A stretch of DNA of 64,000 nucleotides, from positions 248,001 to 312,000 of the forward strand of contig NZ_LT717701.1 in NCBI RefSeq assembly GCF_900157385.1, written 5' to 3'. This stretch comes from Mycobacterium terramassiliense. GTDB taxonomy: Bacteria; Actinomycetota; Actinomycetes; Mycobacteriales; Mycobacteriaceae. A program made the position numbers and the translations under genes. Shown here piece by piece: positions 26,501 through 35,536 of this stretch. Under the pieces are notes generated by a model that did no database searches, was not told the DNA's origin, and worked only from the letters and a program-made list of their open reading frames with translations. Each line of letters opens with the position of its first letter. The first letter of the stretch is position 1.

Positions 26501-28372
26501 CCGCAGCGGGCGCAACAACGCGTTCTTCTTGTAGTAGTGCTCCGCCATGCGCCGCATGATGTTGTCGAGCAGGGTTACCGCGTCGTTGAGGTAGGGGCCC
26601 TTGTTCAGCATCACGCACTCGGCCCGCTCGCTCATCGCCGCGTCGCTGATCTCGGCCCGCGACGGGAGTCCGGTCTTGGCGAGCTGCTCGAGCACCTGGG
26701 TCGCCCAGATCACCGGCAGGTGGGCGGCCTCCGACAGCCACAGGATTTCCTCCTGCAGCTCGGCCATTCGCTCGTAGCCGCACTCGACGGCAAGGTCGCC
26801 CCGCGCGATCATCACCCCGACCCGTGGCCGGCGCATCGCGGTCAACAGGAGCTTGGGCAGCTGTTCGAACGCGCGCCGGTTTTCGATCTTGAGCACGATG
26901 CCCAAGTGGTCACCGCCAAGCCGATCGAGTTCACCCAGCAGCCGGCCGACATCGGCCGGAGTGCGAACGAACGACATGTCGACCAGGTCCGCCAGTTCCA
27001 CCACGGCGGAGAGATCCGCGACGTCGCGGTCGGTGATCGCCGATATCGGCAAATCGGTGTCGGGCATGTTGACGCCCTTGCCCGCCTTCAGGTGGGCCTG
27101 GCCCTGCGCCGGGTGATCGATGCGCACGGTGAGGACGTCGCAATCGACCGACAGCACCCGCCCGCCGATCTTGCCGTCGTCGAAGTGGATCGCGTCGCCC
27201 GGCTGGGCGTGATCGAACGCCTCGGGCAACGTGCAGCCGATCCGCGGAATGGTGTGCGGACCCTGGACCGGGGCCGGGGAACAGTCGCGGGTCAGCTGCA
27301 AGAGATCCCCAGCGCGCAACACCAAGCTCCGCTCCGTCTCGGGAAGCGGGCCGACTTCGGTCGGTTCCCCGCCGCCGTCGGCGCGCAACACAGTTCCGGT
27401 TTCCAGGTAGGTGGTCTGGGGCGCGGTGATCACGAATCCGCCCCAAGCGGGATCGTCGACGGCCTCGAGCGTGAGTCGGCGCCTGGATCCGCGGGCGTCC
27501 CGCAAGACCAGGACATCCCCGGCGGCGCGGCTGGCCAGCCAGGGCCGCGGCACCGTAATCACCACCATGCCGGCTTCGGGTGGATGCATCGGGTCCTCGG
27601 TGGACGTCAGCCAGGCGCGCGCCGGGCTGACGAGCTGACCGAGCGTGTTTCGCCGCGGGCGCAGTTTAGTGACCCGCGGTCCCGGTTCCAGCGGTCCCGT
27701 CCGTAGCTTTGGTCCGGCCAGATCCATTGCCACCAAGCATGTTTCGCCCGCAGCCGCGGCGCCCTCCCGAACGTGGTGGGCCATCGCACGCCATGCCTGT
27801 GGGTCGTCATGCGCGCAGTTGATCCGCGCGATGTTCATGCCGCGGCGCACGAATTCGCGGACCAAGTCGGCATCGGTCGCGGCTTCCGACGGCAGCGTGA
27901 CCATGATGCGAGTGCCGCGATGCGGCGGTTCGGGGCCCAGCAGCTCCACGGTGTGACGCCGCAAAATCTCGGCCCCCTGCTCGATCGGCACCGCCGCCGG
28001 TGTGGGCGGCCGCCACCTTCCGTCCACGATGGCTGCGAGGGCCGAGCGGACCGCCGAAAGCGTGGCCTGGACGTGTGATTCACTGCGACCCAACGATGAA
28101 AGCCCGAAGACGGTCAGGCCAGTCTGGAGTTCCCGCAAGTCGAACTGGCGAATCGCCCAGTAATGCACCAGGTTCCGTGCGCTCGGCCGGTTTTCGGACG
28201 CTACGGCGGATATCCATTCCGCCCATGCGAGCTCGGCCTCCGCCAATCGGCTCAACAGGCCGTCAACCGTGCCGAGCAAACCGGTCAGTCGCCGGTTGGT
28301 CGCCGTCTCGGCCGGGCGCTCCGCGTCGTCCTGGGTCCCCCTCAGCCGGCCGGCCATGTGCTCGATGGGCAC
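26432..28372 (-). CDS. Pyruvate-kinase-like protein with long N-terminal extension
   Basis: The product has 646 residues; ordinary pyruvate kinase has ~470. The first ~150 residues are an unrecognised helical region. The kinase barrel follows, with [53 protein letters not shown] and [19 protein letters not shown], all close to pyruvate kinase motifs. After [12 protein letters not shown] the protein ends within ~50 residues, so the usual allosteric C-domain is absent, and the B-domain part is enlarged. It may not be a standard pyruvate kinase. The GTG start follows GAGGAG. It is divergent from the DUF190 gene. Confidence 0.85.
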   Translation of the reverse strand: MPIEHMAGRLRGTQDDAERPAETATNRRLTGLLGTVDGLLSRLAEAELAWAEWISAVASENRPSARNLVHYWAIRQFDLRELQTGLTVFGLSSLGRSESHVQATLSAVRSALAAIVDGRWRPPTPAAVPIEQGAEILRRHTVELLGPEPPHRGTRIMVTLPSEAATDADLVREFVRRGMNIARINCAHDDPQAWRAMAHHVREGAAAAGETCLVAMDLAGPKLRTGPLEPGPRVTKLRPRRNTLGQLVSPARAWLTSTEDPMHPPEAGMVVITVPRPWLASRAAGDVLVLRDARGSRRRLTLEAVDDPAWGGFVITAPQTTYLETGTVLRADGGGEPTEVGPLPETERSLVLRAGDLLQLTRDCSPAPVQGPHTIPRIGCTLPEAFDHAQPGDAIHFDDGKIGGRVLSVDCDVLTVRIDHPAQGQAHLKAGKGVNMPDTDLPISAITDRDVADLSAVVELADLVDMSFVRTPADVGRLLGELDRLGGDHLGIVLKIENRRAFEQLPKLLLTAMRRPRVGVMIARGDLAVECGYERMAELQEEILWLSEAAHLPVIWATQVLEQLAKTGLPSRAEISDAAMSERAECVMLNKGPYLNDAVTLLDNIMRRMAEHYYKKNALLRPLRSWSGARPERPDDDSGGAFGPSP

Positions 28373-28440
28373 GAAAACTCCTCGTTTGGTGGCCTCGCGG
28401 CCACATGGCGTTAACGTTGGTGTAACCGTCCTCGACGCGA

Positions 28441-28629
28441 ATGATCAAGGCAGACATGAGATTACCGACGTTTCACGGGGTTACTGCAGAGGAATTGGTC
28501 CCCAATCCGCGCCGGCGCGCTCGCCACCCGGACGGGATCGACAGGCACACGTCGCCGTTCGCCGCCGGGCTCCCGCTAAGCTTTCGCGCGGCGCCAGAAA
28601 TCTTCAGCGATGGCTGGTTTTGCGCCTGA
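28441..28629 (+). CDS. Possible 62-residue leader ORF before the DUF190 gene
   Basis: ATG at 28441 (or ATG 28456) opens a 62-codon frame whose TGA is the start of the TGAGGAG ribosome binding site of the next gene. This is consistent with translational coupling, but codon composition is not clearly coding and no family is recognised. It could equally be noncoding leader. Confidence 0.3.
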   Translation: MIKADMRLPTFHGVTAEELVPNPRRRARHPDGIDRHTSPFAAGLPLSFRAAPEIFSDGWFCA

Positions 28630-28638
28630 GGAGCGGCC

Positions 28639-29727
28639 GTGGACGAAGATTGCCTGAAGCTCACCACCTATTTGGCGGAGCGACGACGCACCGACCAAGG
28701 CTTCGTGTCCGATGTGCTGCTCGGGCTGTACGGACGCCACCGAATCGCCACCAGCATCGTGCTGCGCGGCATCGGTGGGTTCGGTACGGGGCGCAACCTT
28801 CGAACCGACGAGTCGTTGACGCTGTCCGAGGATCCGCCCGTGGCGATCGTCGCGGTCGACACCAAATCGAAGATCGAGGCGCTGCTCGATCCGGTGCTCG
28901 CGATCAAACAGCGCGGCCTGCTCACTTTGGAACGCGCGCGTCTGCTGCGCGACGGCGGAACGCTCCAAGGACCGCTGGAGCTGCCCGACGAATTGCGCGA
29001 AGCCGTCAAGTTGAGCATCTACGTCGGCCGCAAGGAGCGCGTCGACGGTGTGCCGGCCTACATCGCTCTCTGCGACCTGATGCACCGTCGCCGCATTGCC
29101 GGCGCATCGGTGTTCCTGGGCGTGGACGGCGTCACCGTCGGGCACCGGCAACGCGCGCGATTCTTCGGGCGCAATGCCAACGTTCCGATGATGGTCGTTG
29201 CCGTCGGGTCCGGCGACCGCATCGGCCGGGTGCTGCCGGAGCTGGGCGAGCTGCTCCGGCAACCCATGTTCACGCTCGAGCGCGTGCGGGTGTGCAAGCG
29301 CGACGGCGAATTACTGGAGCGGCCGCACGCCTTGCCCGGGGTTGACGAACACGGCCTGCCGCTGTGGCAGAAGTTGATGGTCTACACGTCCGAATCGGCG
29401 CTGCATGGCGGTCTGCCGATCCACCGCGCGCTGGTCCAACGGCTTCGTCAGCGGGAAATCCCCGACGGGGCCACGGTGATCCGGGGCATCTGGGGTTACC
29501 ACGGGGACCACCAACCCCACGGCGACAAGCTGCTCTCGCTGCGCCGTCGCGTCCCGGTGGTCACCATCGTCATCGACACGCCCGCCAACATCGCCGAATG
29601 TTTCGACGTGGTCGACGAACTCACCCGCTACGAGGGATTGGTGACGAGCGAAATGGTCCCCGCTCTGGTGTCGGACGAGGGCGGCGCCGGCCGCGGCGGG
29701 CCGCCGATGGCGAACCACCGCTACTAA
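28639..29727 (+). CDS. DUF190 family protein with three repeats
   Basis: The product has 362 residues. DUF190 (~100 residues) occurs three times: KLTTYLAERRRTDQG to ~110, KLSIYVGRKERVDGVPAYI to ~215, and KLMVYTSESALHGGLPIHRAL to ~340. Each repeat holds the ferredoxin-like pattern with a conserved RGIxGFG/GVDGVTVG/RGIWGYHG turn. Such domains resemble PII-like regulators and are often encoded next to CrcB; here the neighbours are a pyruvate-kinase-like protein and an aldolase. GTG at 28639 has GAGGAG. The ligand is unknown. Confidence 0.88.
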   Translation: MDEDCLKLTTYLAERRRTDQGFVSDVLLGLYGRHRIATSIVLRGIGGFGTGRNLRTDESLTLSEDPPVAIVAVDTKSKIEALLDPVLAIKQRGLLTLERARLLRDGGTLQGPLELPDELREAVKLSIYVGRKERVDGVPAYIALCDLMHRRRIAGASVFLGVDGVTVGHRQRARFFGRNANVPMMVVAVGSGDRIGRVLPELGELLRQPMFTLERVRVCKRDGELLERPHALPGVDEHGLPLWQKLMVYTSESALHGGLPIHRALVQRLRQREIPDGATVIRGIWGYHGDHQPHGDKLLSLRRRVPVVTIVIDTPANIAECFDVVDELTRYEGLVTSEMVPALVSDEGGAGRGGPPMANHRY

Positions 29728-29736
29728 CCGTGGGCG

Positions 29737-30630
29737 TCAGCCGGCGACGGAGGCGTCGTAGATCGACTGGATCGACTTGTCGAGCGTGGCGTTGAACTGC
29801 TCGTCGGACTGATCGACCGAAAGGCCCTCGGTGAGCGCGCGGCTGAAGCTGGCGATCAACCCCGAGTTCTTCGCCAGCAGTTCGTTGGCCTCCTCGCGGG
29901 AGTAGCCGCCGGACAGCGCGACCATCCGCATCACCTTCGGGTGTTCGATCAGGGGACGGTAGAAGTTGACCTCGGTGGGCAGGCTCACCTTGATCATCAC
30001 GCGCTGCCCGTCGGGCACGGAGTCCAGCTGCTTGGTGATCTCGTCGCGAAGGATGCCCTCGGCCTCGGCTTTGTCCGGTATCGAGATGGTGACCTCGGGC
30101 TCGAGGATGGGCACCAGGCCGTGCGAGAGCACCTGATGGCCGACCTCGAACTGCTGGGCGACAATCGCGGCGATGCCGTCCGGGTTCGCCCCGCCGATCA
30201 CCGACCGCTCCTTGGTGCCGAAGACACCCTTGCCCACCGCCCGCGCCAGCAGCTCGTCCAGTCCCGGCATCGGCTTCATCAGCTGCACGTCGTCGGACGC
30301 CTCCGCCAGGCCCTTGTCGATCTTGAGGATCGGCACCACGCCTTTGGTCTCCCAGAGGTAGGTGGTCGACGGCACACCCTCGATGTCGCGGTCCATGGTC
30401 TGCTCGAACAGGATGGCCGCCAGCACCCGGTCGCCGGTGAACGCGGGGGAGGTGATGATCCGCGAGCGCATCTCGTGGATGAGATCGAACATCTCCTCCT
30501 CGGACGAATACGCGTCCTCCTCGATGCCGTAGAGACGCAGGGCCTTGGGCGTCGAGCCCCCGCTCTGGTCGAGCGCCGCAATGAACCCCTTGCCCGACGT
30601 CATCCGTTCGGCTTGCTGCTGGTTAGGCAT
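29737..30630 (-). CDS. fda: Fructose-bisphosphate aldolase, class I
   Basis: The product has 297 residues. It shows FIAALDQSGGSTPKAL near the start, then ILKIDKGLAEAS and MIKVSLPTEVNFYRPL, with two lysines in the expected active-site strands. It should split fructose-1,6-bisphosphate through a Schiff base without metal. Mycobacteria also have the class II enzyme, so this is an extra enzyme. ATG at 30630 is chosen by the upstream GAGGGAGTGGGGAAG. Its stop is 10 bp from the convergent DUF190 stop; with the pyruvate-kinase-like gene it makes a small sugar-phosphate group. Confidence 0.92.
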   Translation of the reverse strand: MPNQQQAERMTSGKGFIAALDQSGGSTPKALRLYGIEEDAYSSEEEMFDLIHEMRSRIITSPAFTGDRVLAAILFEQTMDRDIEGVPSTTYLWETKGVVPILKIDKGLAEASDDVQLMKPMPGLDELLARAVGKGVFGTKERSVIGGANPDGIAAIVAQQFEVGHQVLSHGLVPILEPEVTISIPDKAEAEGILRDEITKQLDSVPDGQRVMIKVSLPTEVNFYRPLIEHPKVMRMVALSGGYSREEANELLAKNSGLIASFSRALTEGLSVDQSDEQFNATLDKSIQSIYDASVAG

Positions 30631-30705
30631 GAACTTCCCCACTCCCTCGTGGCACTGTCGGGTGCCGATCATATTCGTCTCATCAGGGCGCAAGCAGGCA
30701 GGTCG

Positions 30706-31701
30706 TCACTGCGTCCCGGCGAGCTCGTGTCGTCCGATCACTCCGCTGATACCCGTTGCACCGAGCCGCTCGCGGAACGCCTGCGCCGTGTAGCCGACGG
30801 CCTTCGCATCGGTGCGGGCGCGCACCGTCGCCGAACGCGGCATGTGGAACAGCACGCCCATTTCGCCGAAGTAGTCCCCGGGCCCGGCGACCTTGACCAG
30901 CTCCTCGCCTCCATCGGCCAATTCCCGCACGATGTCGAGCTCGCCCTCGGAGACCACGTAGATCAGGTCGCCCATCGTGCACTGTTCGAACAGCACCTCG
31001 CCGGCCTCGAGCTGGACGGTTTCGGGGAGCCGATTTGCCGACGCGTGCGTGGGCGCCATTTCAACGACGTGATCGGCCATGGGCAGGATCCGGCTGTCGT
31101 GGGTCGCGACCACCACCACGCGCTCGCCCTCCGCGAGCGAGCGAATCAACCGCAAGACCTCCTCCACCTGGATGAAGTCGAGGTGCGCAGTCGGCTCGTC
31201 CGCGAGGATCAACGGCGGCTCCAATGCGATAGCTCGGGCGACCGCGACGCGTTGCTGCTGCCCGCCGCTGAGGTCCCCCGGCCGGTGCTTCATCCGGTCG
31301 GCGAGATTGACGCGGTCGAGCAGGGCCGCGGCGCGCCGACGCGAGGCCGCGCGCGACCACCCGGCGGAGCGCAGCGGAACCATCACGTTCTCGAGGGCGG
31401 TGAGGCTGGGCACCAGGTTGAAGGCCTGGAAGACGATGCCCACCGTGTCGCGCCGGTACGCGGCCAGCTCGCGGCCCGCGAGCGCCGTGACGTCGACACC
31501 ACCGAACTTGATTGCGCCACTCTTCGGCCGCAAGATGCCGCCGAGGCAAGAGAGCAACGTCGTCTTTCCGCACCCGCTGGGTCCGAGCAGGATCACGAGT
31601 GATCCGGCCGCCACGTCGAGGTTCAGGCCATTGATCGGGCGCAGGGCATAACCGGCGCTGGAGTACTCGACGACGAGGTCTTGAATGCTCAGATCGCCCA
31701 T
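30706..31701 (-). CDS. ABC transporter ATP-binding protein fused to a cyclic-nucleotide-binding-like domain
   Basis: The product has 331 residues, the size and domain order of M. tuberculosis Rv0073. The ATPase part has Walker A GPSGCGKTT (~40), signature LSGGQQQR and Walker B LILADEPT. The C-terminal ~110 residues form a cNMP-binding-like domain, with LEAGEVLFEQCTMGDLIYVV and GPGDYFGEMGVLFHMPRSATV. It starts 3 bp after the permease stop. The pair should be an MacB/FtsX-type exporter; the Rv0072/0073 annotation as glutamine transport is old and unproven. The regulatory ligand of the cNMP domain is unknown. Confidence 0.93.
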   Translation of the reverse strand: MGDLSIQDLVVEYSSAGYALRPINGLNLDVAAGSLVILLGPSGCGKTTLLSCLGGILRPKSGAIKFGGVDVTALAGRELAAYRRDTVGIVFQAFNLVPSLTALENVMVPLRSAGWSRAASRRRAAALLDRVNLADRMKHRPGDLSGGQQQRVAVARAIALEPPLILADEPTAHLDFIQVEEVLRLIRSLAEGERVVVVATHDSRILPMADHVVEMAPTHASANRLPETVQLEAGEVLFEQCTMGDLIYVVSEGELDIVRELADGGEELVKVAGPGDYFGEMGVLFHMPRSATVRARTDAKAVGYTAQAFRERLGATGISGVIGRHELAGTQ

Positions 31702-31704
31702 GGG

Positions 31705-32754
31705 TCAGGGACCTCCGAACGCCAGGGCCGGATCGACCGCCACCGCGCGCCTTAGCCCGGCGACGCTGGCCAGCAGACCGATCGCAATCGCGATCACCGG
31801 CAGCGCGAGGTAGGCACTCACGGGTACCACGACGATCATCGGGAAAAGCGGCGCCAGCAGCTGCGCGAGGACGACGCCGACCGCCGCCGCGACCAGCGCG
31901 ACGACGACCGCCTGCAGCGCGAGGCCCGCGAGAATCGATCGCGTCGGCACCCCGATCGCCTTGAAGACCGCGAAGTCGCGCAGGCGCTCGAGCGCCGACA
32001 GGTAGACCAGTGAGCCGACAATCAGCACCGCCACGATCCACAGCAGGAAAGCCACGATCGTGATCGCGGACACCGCGACGTTCAACGGGCGCATCAGGTC
32101 GGTCACACCCGTCGCGCGATCGACCGTCTGGTAGCCGTCCGGCAGTTGTCGCGGGCTGCCGACGATCCCAATCGAGGTGATCATCGGCTGCCCGTTGTAT
32201 GCCAGTTGCTGCAGGCCCTCAGTCGTCAGAAAGATGCACGGCGTCTTCGCCAGCGCGGTGGCGTTCGGCACGATGCCGACAATCCGCAGCGTGCGCGCAC
32301 CGACCTGCAGATCCTCGCCGATGTGCTTGCCGAGCGTGCTCGACACCTCCACCTCGTCGGGCGTCGTCGGAGTCTGACCCTCCGAAACCCGCGGCATCCC
32401 CGGGCCGTGCGCCGGTGCGCCGAAGGCCGTGGCGTTTCGCGCCGAGGTGCCTTCCCTGATCGTCGAGGCCGCGGTGGCCAACGGGGCGGCGGCCACCACT
32501 CCGGGCGCGGCGGCCACCCGCGGCACGTCCACTTGCGCGAATGGGGTGGCACCGAGGAACGGTCCAGCGGCGCCCGCTTTCACCACGAACGCGTCGACTC
32601 CCATCGCGTCGACGGTTCGCTGGGCTTCGACGCGGAAGCCGTTCGCGAGCCCCGTCAGCACGAGCGTCATCGCGAAGACCAGCCCCGTGCTGATGATCGC
32701 GATGACGAGGCGCCGTCGTCGCCATTGCATATCGCGTAAAGCCGCGAACAGCAT
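31705..32754 (-). CDS. ABC transporter permease, FtsX/MacB type (Rv0072-like)
   Basis: The product has 349 residues, the same length as Rv0072. One N-terminal membrane segment (RRLVIAIISTGLVFAMTLVLTG) is followed by a ~200-residue extracytoplasmic part (MGVDAFVVKAGAAGPF to DRATGVTDL), then three C-terminal segments (ITIVAFLLWIVAVLIVGSL, AVVVALVAAAVGVVLAQL, LALPVIAIAIGLLASVAG). This is the FtsX topology. It is the membrane partner of the ATPase encoded immediately downstream. Confidence 0.92.
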   Translation of the reverse strand: MLFAALRDMQWRRRRLVIAIISTGLVFAMTLVLTGLANGFRVEAQRTVDAMGVDAFVVKAGAAGPFLGATPFAQVDVPRVAAAPGVVAAAPLATAASTIREGTSARNATAFGAPAHGPGMPRVSEGQTPTTPDEVEVSSTLGKHIGEDLQVGARTLRIVGIVPNATALAKTPCIFLTTEGLQQLAYNGQPMITSIGIVGSPRQLPDGYQTVDRATGVTDLMRPLNVAVSAITIVAFLLWIVAVLIVGSLVYLSALERLRDFAVFKAIGVPTRSILAGLALQAVVVALVAAAVGVVLAQLLAPLFPMIVVVPVSAYLALPVIAIAIGLLASVAGLRRAVAVDPALAFGGP

Positions 32755-32806
32755 GTTCAGACGCTACCGCCGTCGGGCTGTCCCGGACAGGGTGTTTTTG
32801 CGCTCC

Positions 32807-33427
32807 TCACTTCAGCGCGGCGACGACCTCGTCCGCGGTGAGGATGGCGCCAGCGTAGTTCGGGATATTGACCTCGAGAGCGGCGCGCATTTCGCGGTCC
32901 GAATAACTCGCGGTCGCGTCCTTGACCACCGTGACGTCATAGCCGAGCTCGGCGCCGTACCGAACGGTCGCCTCCAGGCAGGTGTGCGCGATGAGCCCCA
33001 TCACGATGAGCCGATGGATGCCGTGCTTCTGGAGTAGCAAATCCAAGTCGGTGTTGGCGAAACCGCTGGAACACCAGTGCTCTTGGGCGACGAGGTCACC
33101 CGGCTGAGGCTCGAACCCGGGATGCAGCTCAGCGCCCCAGGTTCCGTATTCGAACGTCCTGCGCGACCACGCGGCTTTCTGAATCGGCGCGATGTACTTC
33201 CAGGTCTCGTAGTCGCCGGGCCGGTACCGGTGGTGCAGCGCGTAGCAGATGCGGATGCCCCCGGCTCGTGCGGCGTCGAGGACTTGGCGCATGTGCGGAA
33301 CGCACCCGTTGGCTTCGGCAACGCCCTTGAGGCGATCCCACACTTTGCCGCCCTCGGAGATGAAGTCGTTGTACGGGTCGATCACCACGAGGCCGGTGAG
33401 TTCCTTGTCGTACGTCACGCAGGTCAT
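32807..33427 (-). CDS. Isochorismatase-like cysteine hydrolase
   Basis: The product has 206 residues. The catalytic Asp is in VVIDPYNDF (~17) and the Cys in MGLIAHTCLEATVR (~150). The position that holds the catalytic Lys in most family members reads LVAQEHWCSSGF, i.e. Glu at ~116, so either the Lys is elsewhere or the active site is altered. Substrates could be an isochorismate-like or amide compound. It starts 19 bp before the convergent-direction b561 stop on the same strand and may be in the same transcript. Confidence 0.87.
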   Translation of the reverse strand: MTCVTYDKELTGLVVIDPYNDFISEGGKVWDRLKGVAEANGCVPHMRQVLDAARAGGIRICYALHHRYRPGDYETWKYIAPIQKAAWSRRTFEYGTWGAELHPGFEPQPGDLVAQEHWCSSGFANTDLDLLLQKHGIHRLIVMGLIAHTCLEATVRYGAELGYDVTVVKDATASYSDREMRAALEVNIPNYAGAILTADEVVAALK

Positions 33428-33445
33428 ATTCGCACGACACGGCCA

Positions 33446-34039
33446 TCACACCGCGGTCTCGTCCTCTCCCCGTGCGGCCCGCTTGGTGGGCCAGACCGCC
33501 ATGCGGTCCAGCAGCCCGTCCCGCAGCACCAGCGTGTGAAACAGCACCGCGCAGACGTGGGCGGTGAACGTCAGGAACAGCAGGAACGCCCCCACGTCGT
33601 GGGCCTGGCGGAGCACCGCGTACAGGTCGAGGTTGTGCGGCGCGATGCCCGGGAGCTGAAGCGGCCCAGCCAGGGTGACCGGGAATCGCGCCGCCGAGAG
33701 CATGGCCCATCCGATCAGGGGCTGCAGCAGCAACAGCGCATACAGGAGGTATTCCGACCATGACGCGATGCGGCGTTCGGCGCGGCTCATGGTGGCCAGG
33801 AAGGGTGGCAGCCGGTGGGTGAGCCGGTTCACCAGCCGCACCACGGCGAACGCGAGGATCACCACGCCCAACGGGCGATGGATGGCCAGCAGCAACGGGT
33901 AGTAGCTCAACGAGGCGATCATGATCACGCCGATGAGCAGCTGCGCGATGACCATCGGCGCCATCAGCCAGTGCAGAATCCGGGAGGGGAGGGCGAAACG
34001 CCTTGGGGCGATGGTGGTTTCGTTCGCCGGGGCGGTCAT
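33446..34039 (-). CDS. Cytochrome b561-type membrane protein
   Basis: The product has 197 residues with four membrane helices. Candidate haem ligands are His in RILHWLMAP, AIHRPLG, RQAHDVG and FTAHVCAVLFH. It is coupled to the catalase-like gene upstream by ATGA. It probably delivers electrons across the membrane to the exported haem enzyme (inference from the pairing, known in other bacteria). The real start ATG 34039 is used; a longer frame upstream has no membrane features. Confidence 0.9.
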   Translation of the reverse strand: MTAPANETTIAPRRFALPSRILHWLMAPMVIAQLLIGVIMIASLSYYPLLLAIHRPLGVVILAFAVVRLVNRLTHRLPPFLATMSRAERRIASWSEYLLYALLLLQPLIGWAMLSAARFPVTLAGPLQLPGIAPHNLDLYAVLRQAHDVGAFLLFLTFTAHVCAVLFHTLVLRDGLLDRMAVWPTKRAARGEDETAV

Positions 34040-35169
34040 GCGAGCACCTGGGCGACGTTGACCTCGCTGGGCGACTTGGGCTCCTCGGCGCGGCGCGTGA
34101 AGGAGCGCGCGTACACGGCCGATCTCGCCGGGGGCAGCGGATCGTCGGACGCGGCGATGCCGTCCGGCAGTACCAGCGGGTCGAAGTTGATATCGCGCGC
34201 GTTGCCGGCCTGCTCGGTCTGCACCGCGGCGATGGTGATGGTGCCGGCGTCGATCGACCGGCGCGATTGCGGCCAAGGCCTGGTGGCGTCGTTGGTCGGA
34301 TCGCCCGGCTCACCGATGGTGAGCAACAGCCGCCACTTCAGCGGCCCCTGTGCCAGCGCGCGGATGAGGTCGTCGAAGAGGTAGTCCTTGCCGCGCGGTG
34401 GCTGCGGGCCGCCGGGCCCGACGGCATTCTGCGGAACAACCGACCACCGCACCGGAACCGTCGCGCCGGCGCTGTTGGTGAACCAGAAAGCGTTCAGCCC
34501 GTAGAACGTGCTGTCCGCGAATCCCGCACTGGGCGGCGACTGCTTGATGATCTTCATTGCCGCGACGGTCTCGGGATGGCGATCCAGGAAGGCGGCCATC
34601 TTCTGCGGGTCGGGCTTGCCGGTGCCGGCCAGCGGTTTGGATGCGAGCAAGCGCTCATAGAAGCCCTCGGGGGTGCGGTCGGTGAAGACGGGCAGGTTGA
34701 TCATCGCGGTGCGCCACTGCTGGCCGCCCGCCTGTAGCAGCAGCCCAAGACCGCGCACCGTGTCGGGCTTGTCCGCCTGGTCCGGCAGGCCGCCGCCCAG
34801 CGAAAACCGCCCGAGGAGCGGAACGGTGCCCGCCCGGAAGACCGCCGCCCGGCAGATGGCCGCGCCCGCCCCGTTGCTCGCAAAAGTGCCGGTGGCCGCC
34901 AACCCTTTGGCGTGATTTCGCCGGAAACCGTCATGACGGCCGGAAACCTGCTCGAAGCGATCGGCGAACCGCGCAGGGGTGAGCGGTGTCGGCGTGCCCG
35001 GCCGCAGCCAGCCGCCGGCATAGGCGAACCCGCCCACATCCACGGCCGCGAAGCCCGCGACCGCGCCCAGGCCGAGCAGCGCGCTTCGTCGGGTCAGCGC
35101 GAGGCGGCGCGCGGGCTCGGTCTCACCGGTTTCGTCGTCGGGCGTGCCATCGTGATCACCGGGCTCCAT
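34036..35169 (-). CDS. Tat-exported catalase-related peroxidase (SrpA/catalase-like)
   Basis: The product has 377 residues. The twin-arginine signal TRRSALLGLGAVAGFAAV is at ~26-43. The catalase core follows, with RNHAKGLAATGTF (distal His ~86) and LGRFSLGGGLPDQADKPDT, but the chain is shorter than full catalase, as in catalase-like peroxidases. It likely reduces peroxides outside the cytoplasm using the b561 partner. ATG 35169 was chosen because it places the RR motif within the first 30 residues. Confidence 0.92.
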   Translation of the reverse strand: MEPGDHDGTPDDETGETEPARRLALTRRSALLGLGAVAGFAAVDVGGFAYAGGWLRPGTPTPLTPARFADRFEQVSGRHDGFRRNHAKGLAATGTFASNGAGAAICRAAVFRAGTVPLLGRFSLGGGLPDQADKPDTVRGLGLLLQAGGQQWRTAMINLPVFTDRTPEGFYERLLASKPLAGTGKPDPQKMAAFLDRHPETVAAMKIIKQSPPSAGFADSTFYGLNAFWFTNSAGATVPVRWSVVPQNAVGPGGPQPPRGKDYLFDDLIRALAQGPLKWRLLLTIGEPGDPTNDATRPWPQSRRSIDAGTITIAAVQTEQAGNARDINFDPLVLPDGIAASDDPLPPARSAVYARSFTRRAEEPKSPSEVNVAQVLA

Positions 35170-35536
35170 GGCCACCGTCCTTCTCCCCACTTTCCGGGCC
35201 ACGCCGCGCAGCCTGGGAACGAACTCGGTGGACGCATTCACCCACGGGAGGCTGCCGTGCGCAACGGCTGCGGCGATCGCGCACATTCGGACTACGGCAG
35301 GGCCACCGGATTCGTTCAGTTGGGTGGGGCACAAACCGACGGCTGCAAGCGTCGTTTTCGCCATGACCTAAAATCGTCTAAACACGTGCGGCTGCGCCTC
35401 CGCCTAGCGGCGCAGAAGAAATGGAGTGTTGCTCCCCCGATAAGGCGTGTTACGCGGGTTGAGTCGACAGCCCAGACTTGGCAAAGGCTGTGTGATTTCT
35501 CGGTGTCCCGCACGGAGCGAATGTGAGTGACGAAGC
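35170..35536. other. 367-bp divergent intergenic region
   Basis: No convincing gene is seen. It separates the catalase-like and STAS genes. The box TAAAAT (35369-35374) is a possible -10 for a plus-strand transcript, and a GTTTAG box lies next to it on the other strand. The region is less GC-rich than its flanks, as expected for promoters. Confidence 0.5.
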
